In this document: piece after piece, positions 61,522 through 64,000 of the stretch
Position numbering within the stretch: position 1 is the first letter of the stretch
Layout of the letters: each line of letters opens with the position of its first letter
From: Pseudomonas sp. ABC1
Lineage (GTDB): Bacteria > Pseudomonadota > Gammaproteobacteria > Pseudomonadales > Pseudomonadaceae
NCBI RefSeq assembly: GCF_013395055.1
Contig: NZ_CP058349.1
Span: 744,001 to 808,000, forward strand
Length of the DNA stretch: 64,000 bases
Direction: 5' to 3'
Notes under the pieces: model-generated
What the model was told of the DNA's origin: nothing
The model's database searches: none
The model's input: only the letters and a program-made list of their open reading frames with translations
Position numbers and translations under genes: made by a program

Positions 61522-62958
61522 TCAGCGCTTCTTGCGGTTTGCCACGTGAATCGCATGGCCGTTCACTGCCAGGGCCGCTTCATGCAGCGCCTCGGACAGC
61601 GTCGGGTGCGAGAACACCATCAGGCCCAGGTCTTCGGCACTGGTACCGAATTCCATGCCGATCGCGCCCTGCTGAACCAGCTCGGCGGCGCTCGGGCCAA
61701 TCACATGCACGCCCAGTACACGGTCGGTCTTGGCATCGGCGATGACCTTGACGAAACCGGCGGTATCATTGGCCGCCATGGCACGACCACTGGCCGCGAA
61801 CGGGAAGGTACCCACGTTCACTTCGACACCCTCGGACTTCAGCACTTGCTCGGACTTGCCGACCCATGCGATTTCCGGGTGGGTGTAGATGACCGACGGG
61901 ATCAGGTCGTAGTTCAGTTGCGCCTTGTGGCCAGCGATACGCTCGGCAACCACCACACCCTCTTCGGATGCCTTGTGCGCCAGCATCGCGCCACGCACCA
62001 CGTCACCGATGGCGTAAACGCCCGGAACGCTGGTTGCGCAATAGTCGTCGACGAAGATGAATCCGCGCTCGTCGAGGTTGACACCGGAGTCGGCAGCCAG
62101 CAGCTCGGTGGTCACCGGGCGGCGGCCCACGGCCACGATCAGCTTGTCGAAAGTCTGCTGCTGTTCGCCATTGGCATCGGTGAAGTTGACGGTGACCTCG
62201 CGGCCCTCGATCTTCGAACCCGTGACACGGGCACCCAGGCGAATGTTCAGGCCTTGCTTGGTGAGGATCTTCTGGGCTTCCTTGGCGACCTGCTCATCGG
62301 CAGCGGGCAGGAACTTGTCCAGCGCTTCGATGACCGTCACTTCGGCACCCAGGCGAGCCCATACCGAGCCCAGCTCCAGACCGATCACACCCGCGCCGAT
62401 GACGCCCAGGCGCTTCGGTACACTCTGGAAGTCCAGTGCGCCCGTGGAGTCGACGATGATGTCCTGATCCACCGGAGCCGGCGGGATATCGACCGGCTTG
62501 GAGCCGGAGGCCAGGATCACGTTCTCGGCCGCCAGCACTTCGGTGCTGCCGTCGGACTTGATGACTTCGACCTGCTTGCCGGCCAGCAGCTTGCCATGGC
62601 CTTCGAACAGGGTGACACCATTGGCCTTGAACAGCGCAGCAACGCCACCGGTGAGGTTTTTGACGATCTGGTCCTTGCGGCCAACCATGGTCGGCACGTC
62701 GATGGCAACGTCGCCAGTGCTGATCCCGTGGACCTTGAAGCTCTCGTGGGCTTCATGGAACTTGTAGGAGCTGTCCAGCAGCGCCTTGGACGGGATGCAA
62801 CCGACGTTCAGGCAGGTACCGCCCAGTGCGGTCTTGCCTTCCTTACCCTGGTACTTCTCGATGCAAGCGGTCTTGAGACCCAGTTGTGCGGCCTTGATGG
62901 CAGCGACATAGCCGCCAGGACCCGCACCAATGACGACTACGTCGAATTTCTGACTCAT
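61522..62958 (-). CDS. lpdG: Dihydrolipoyl dehydrogenase (E3 of 2-oxoglutarate dehydrogenase)
   Basis: 478 residues. FAD motif VIGAGPGGYVAAIKA, redox pair C-x4-C in GGTCLNVGCIPSKALL, NAD motif VIGAGVIGLELGSVW and C-terminal H-x4-E (HPTLSEALHE). Follows sucB and reoxidises its lipoyl groups. Confidence 0.97.
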   Translation of the reverse strand: MSQKFDVVVIGAGPGGYVAAIKAAQLGLKTACIEKYQGKEGKTALGGTCLNVGCIPSKALLDSSYKFHEAHESFKVHGISTGDVAIDVPTMVGRKDQIVKNLTGGVAALFKANGVTLFEGHGKLLAGKQVEVIKSDGSTEVLAAENVILASGSKPVDIPPAPVDQDIIVDSTGALDFQSVPKRLGVIGAGVIGLELGSVWARLGAEVTVIEALDKFLPAADEQVAKEAQKILTKQGLNIRLGARVTGSKIEGREVTVNFTDANGEQQQTFDKLIVAVGRRPVTTELLAADSGVNLDERGFIFVDDYCATSVPGVYAIGDVVRGAMLAHKASEEGVVVAERIAGHKAQLNYDLIPSVIYTHPEIAWVGKSEQVLKSEGVEVNVGTFPFAASGRAMAANDTAGFVKVIADAKTDRVLGVHVIGPSAAELVQQGAIGMEFGTSAEDLGLMVFSHPTLSEALHEAALAVNGHAIHVANRKKR

Positions 62959-62985
62959 AACGATCTCCTAAGGCTCGAGCTTCGA

Positions 62986-63046
62986 GCGGCAAGCCACAGG
63001 TCTGGACAGGAAAATCAGGCAGTCCGTGACCTGCGGCTTGTGGCTG
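62986..63046. repeat. Imperfect inverted repeat between sucB and lpd
   Basis: An 18-nt arm at 62986-63003 pairs with 63029-63046 at 15 of 18 positions; cores CGGCAAGCC/GCTTGTGG are REP-like. May tune expression of lpd within the operon. Confidence 0.55.
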
Positions 63047-63050
63047 TTGT

Positions 63051-64000
63051 TTAGATGTCCAGCAGCAGACGCGCCGGATCTTCCAGCAGATCCTTCAGGG
63101 TAACCAGGAAGGTGACCGCTTCCTTGCCATCGATCAGGCGGTGATCGTAGGACAACGCCAGGTACATCATCGGCAGGATGACGACCTGACCGTTGACGGC
63201 CATCGGACGCTCCTGAATCTTGTGCATGCCGAGGATCGCGGTTTGCGGCGGGTTGACGATCGGGGTCGACAGCAGCGAGCCGAACACACCACCGTTGGAG
63301 ATGGTGAAGGTACCGCCGGTCATCTCTTCGATGGTCAGCTTGCCAGCCTTGGCTTTCTTGCCGTAGGCGTTGATGGTGCCCTCGATCTCGGCCAGGCTCA
63401 TCTGCTCGGCATTGCGCAGGACAGGAACCACCAGGCCACGGTCGCTGGAAACGGCTACGCCGACATCCTGGTAGCCGTGGTAGACGATATCGTTACCGTC
63501 GATGGAGGCATTGACGCCCGGCTGGCGCTTGAGCGCTTCGGTGGCGGCCTTGACGAAGAAGGACATGAAGCCCAGGCGCACGCCATCGTGCTTCTTCTCG
63601 AACAGGTCCTTGTACTTGGCGCGCAGCTCCATGATCGGCTTCATGTTGACTTCGTTGAACGTCGTCAGCATGGCCATGGAGGATTGAGCCTCAACCAGAC
63701 GCTCGGCAACCTTGGCACGCAGGCGGGTCATCGGCACGCGCTTCTCGACGCGGTCACCCGCGGCGAAGATCGGCGCGGATGCCGCTGGAGCAGCAGGCTT
63801 GGCAGCGGCAGCCGGAGCGGCGCCCTTGCCTTCGATGACAGCGACCACGTCTTCCTTGGTCACACGACCACCTTTGCCAGTGCCACTCAGGCTGTCGGCG
63901 GCGATGCCGTTCTCTTCGGCCAGCTTGCGCGCGGCAGGTGCGAGAATCGGATCCTGGCCAGCAGCGGCAGCAGGCGCAGCAGCTTCGGCAGGTGCAGCAG
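63051..64000 (-). CDS. sucB: Dihydrolipoyllysine succinyltransferase (E2), C-terminal part
   Basis: C-terminal 316 residues; the lipoyl domain is beyond the right edge. Visible: an Ala-Pro-rich linker, the E3-binding domain (ARKLAEENGIAADSLSGTGKGGRVTKEDV), a second linker, and the catalytic domain with SYDHRLIDGKEAV. The frame is open to base 64000. Confidence 0.96.
   Translation of the reverse strand, partial: AAPAEAAAPAAAAGQDPILAPAARKLAEENGIAADSLSGTGKGGRVTKEDVVAVIEGKGAAPAAAAKPAAPAASAPIFAAGDRVEKRVPMTRLRAKVAERLVEAQSSMAMLTTFNEVNMKPIMELRAKYKDLFEKKHDGVRLGFMSFFVKAATEALKRQPGVNASIDGNDIVYHGYQDVGVAVSSDRGLVVPVLRNAEQMSLAEIEGTINAYGKKAKAGKLTIEEMTGGTFTISNGGVFGSLLSTPIVNPPQTAILGMHKIQERPMAVNGQVVILPMMYLALSYDHRLIDGKEAVTFLVTLKDLLEDPARLLLDI

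Noticed and set aside
1..64000. CRISPR arrays and rRNA genes
   Set aside because: No regularly spaced repeats and no rRNA-like sequence were seen on reading the window.

Overview
The window is about 64 kb of high-GC chromosome from a Pseudomonas-type gammaproteobacterium. The basis is gene content and order: gacS beside cysM and rlmD, an ndvB-dapE-rlmA block, a gpsA-sixA-fabA-fabB block, and an htpG, brnQ-type transporter, sucD, sucC, lpd, sucB block laid out as in the P. aeruginosa lineage. REP-type palindromes of the Pseudomonas kind occur between genes. I cannot name the species. No CRISPR array, rRNA gene or complete tailed prophage is present.

Layout. 1-9.3 kb: rlmD (cut by the window edge), cysM, an ArgP-like regulator, a TRIC-family membrane protein, the sensor kinase gacS, rraA, and the acetate permease pair actP/DUF485. 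9.5-18.2 kb: a GH17-type membrane protein, envelope genes (alpha/beta hydrolase, MlaA-like protein, LpxL-type acyltransferase), ihfB, a rhomboid protease, a metallophosphatase and nadK. 18.3-28.6 kb: a PLP deaminase, fadH, ecotin, tcdA, the cyclic-glucan synthase ndvB, dapE and rlmA, ending at an elongator tRNA-Met gene.

28.6-45.5 kb is accessory DNA inserted in the 3' half of that tRNA gene. Two elements lie in tandem, bounded by two perfect 86-bp direct repeats and one decayed third copy. Element 1 (about 6.3 kb) has the integrase, replication initiator and divergent repressor/excisionase switch of a Pf-type filamentous phage, but no coat, adsorption, Zot or ssDNA-binding gene. In the cargo slot behind the repressor it carries an AT-rich gene with a HEPN-like R-x4-H motif and a higBA toxin-antitoxin pair. 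Element 2 (about 10.5 kb) is a decaying phage-like unit: an operon of small early genes with a replication protein, then a frameshifted DnaC-type loader, a DnaB helicase with an internal stop and a lost 3' end, and an integrase fragment. Its right half is a patchwork of low-GC cargo (DUF6387-like, DUF4760-like, a lipoprotein, a 28-residue microprotein and a RelE/NadS-type toxin-antitoxin pair).

45.6-64 kb returns to core genes: an AI-2E family permease, a DUF4892 protein, a hotdog thioesterase, sixA, gpsA, fabA-fabB, an IS1182-type insertion sequence, an amidohydrolase, htpG, a DUF599 protein, a BrnQ-type transporter, sucD, sucC, lpd and sucB (cut by the window edge). The insertion sequence sits exactly in the 4-nt loop of the terminator shared by fabB and the amidohydrolase gene. 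The strongest leads are the coat-less Pf-like element with its 17-bp-phased operator array and HEPN cargo, and the terminator-loop insertion.
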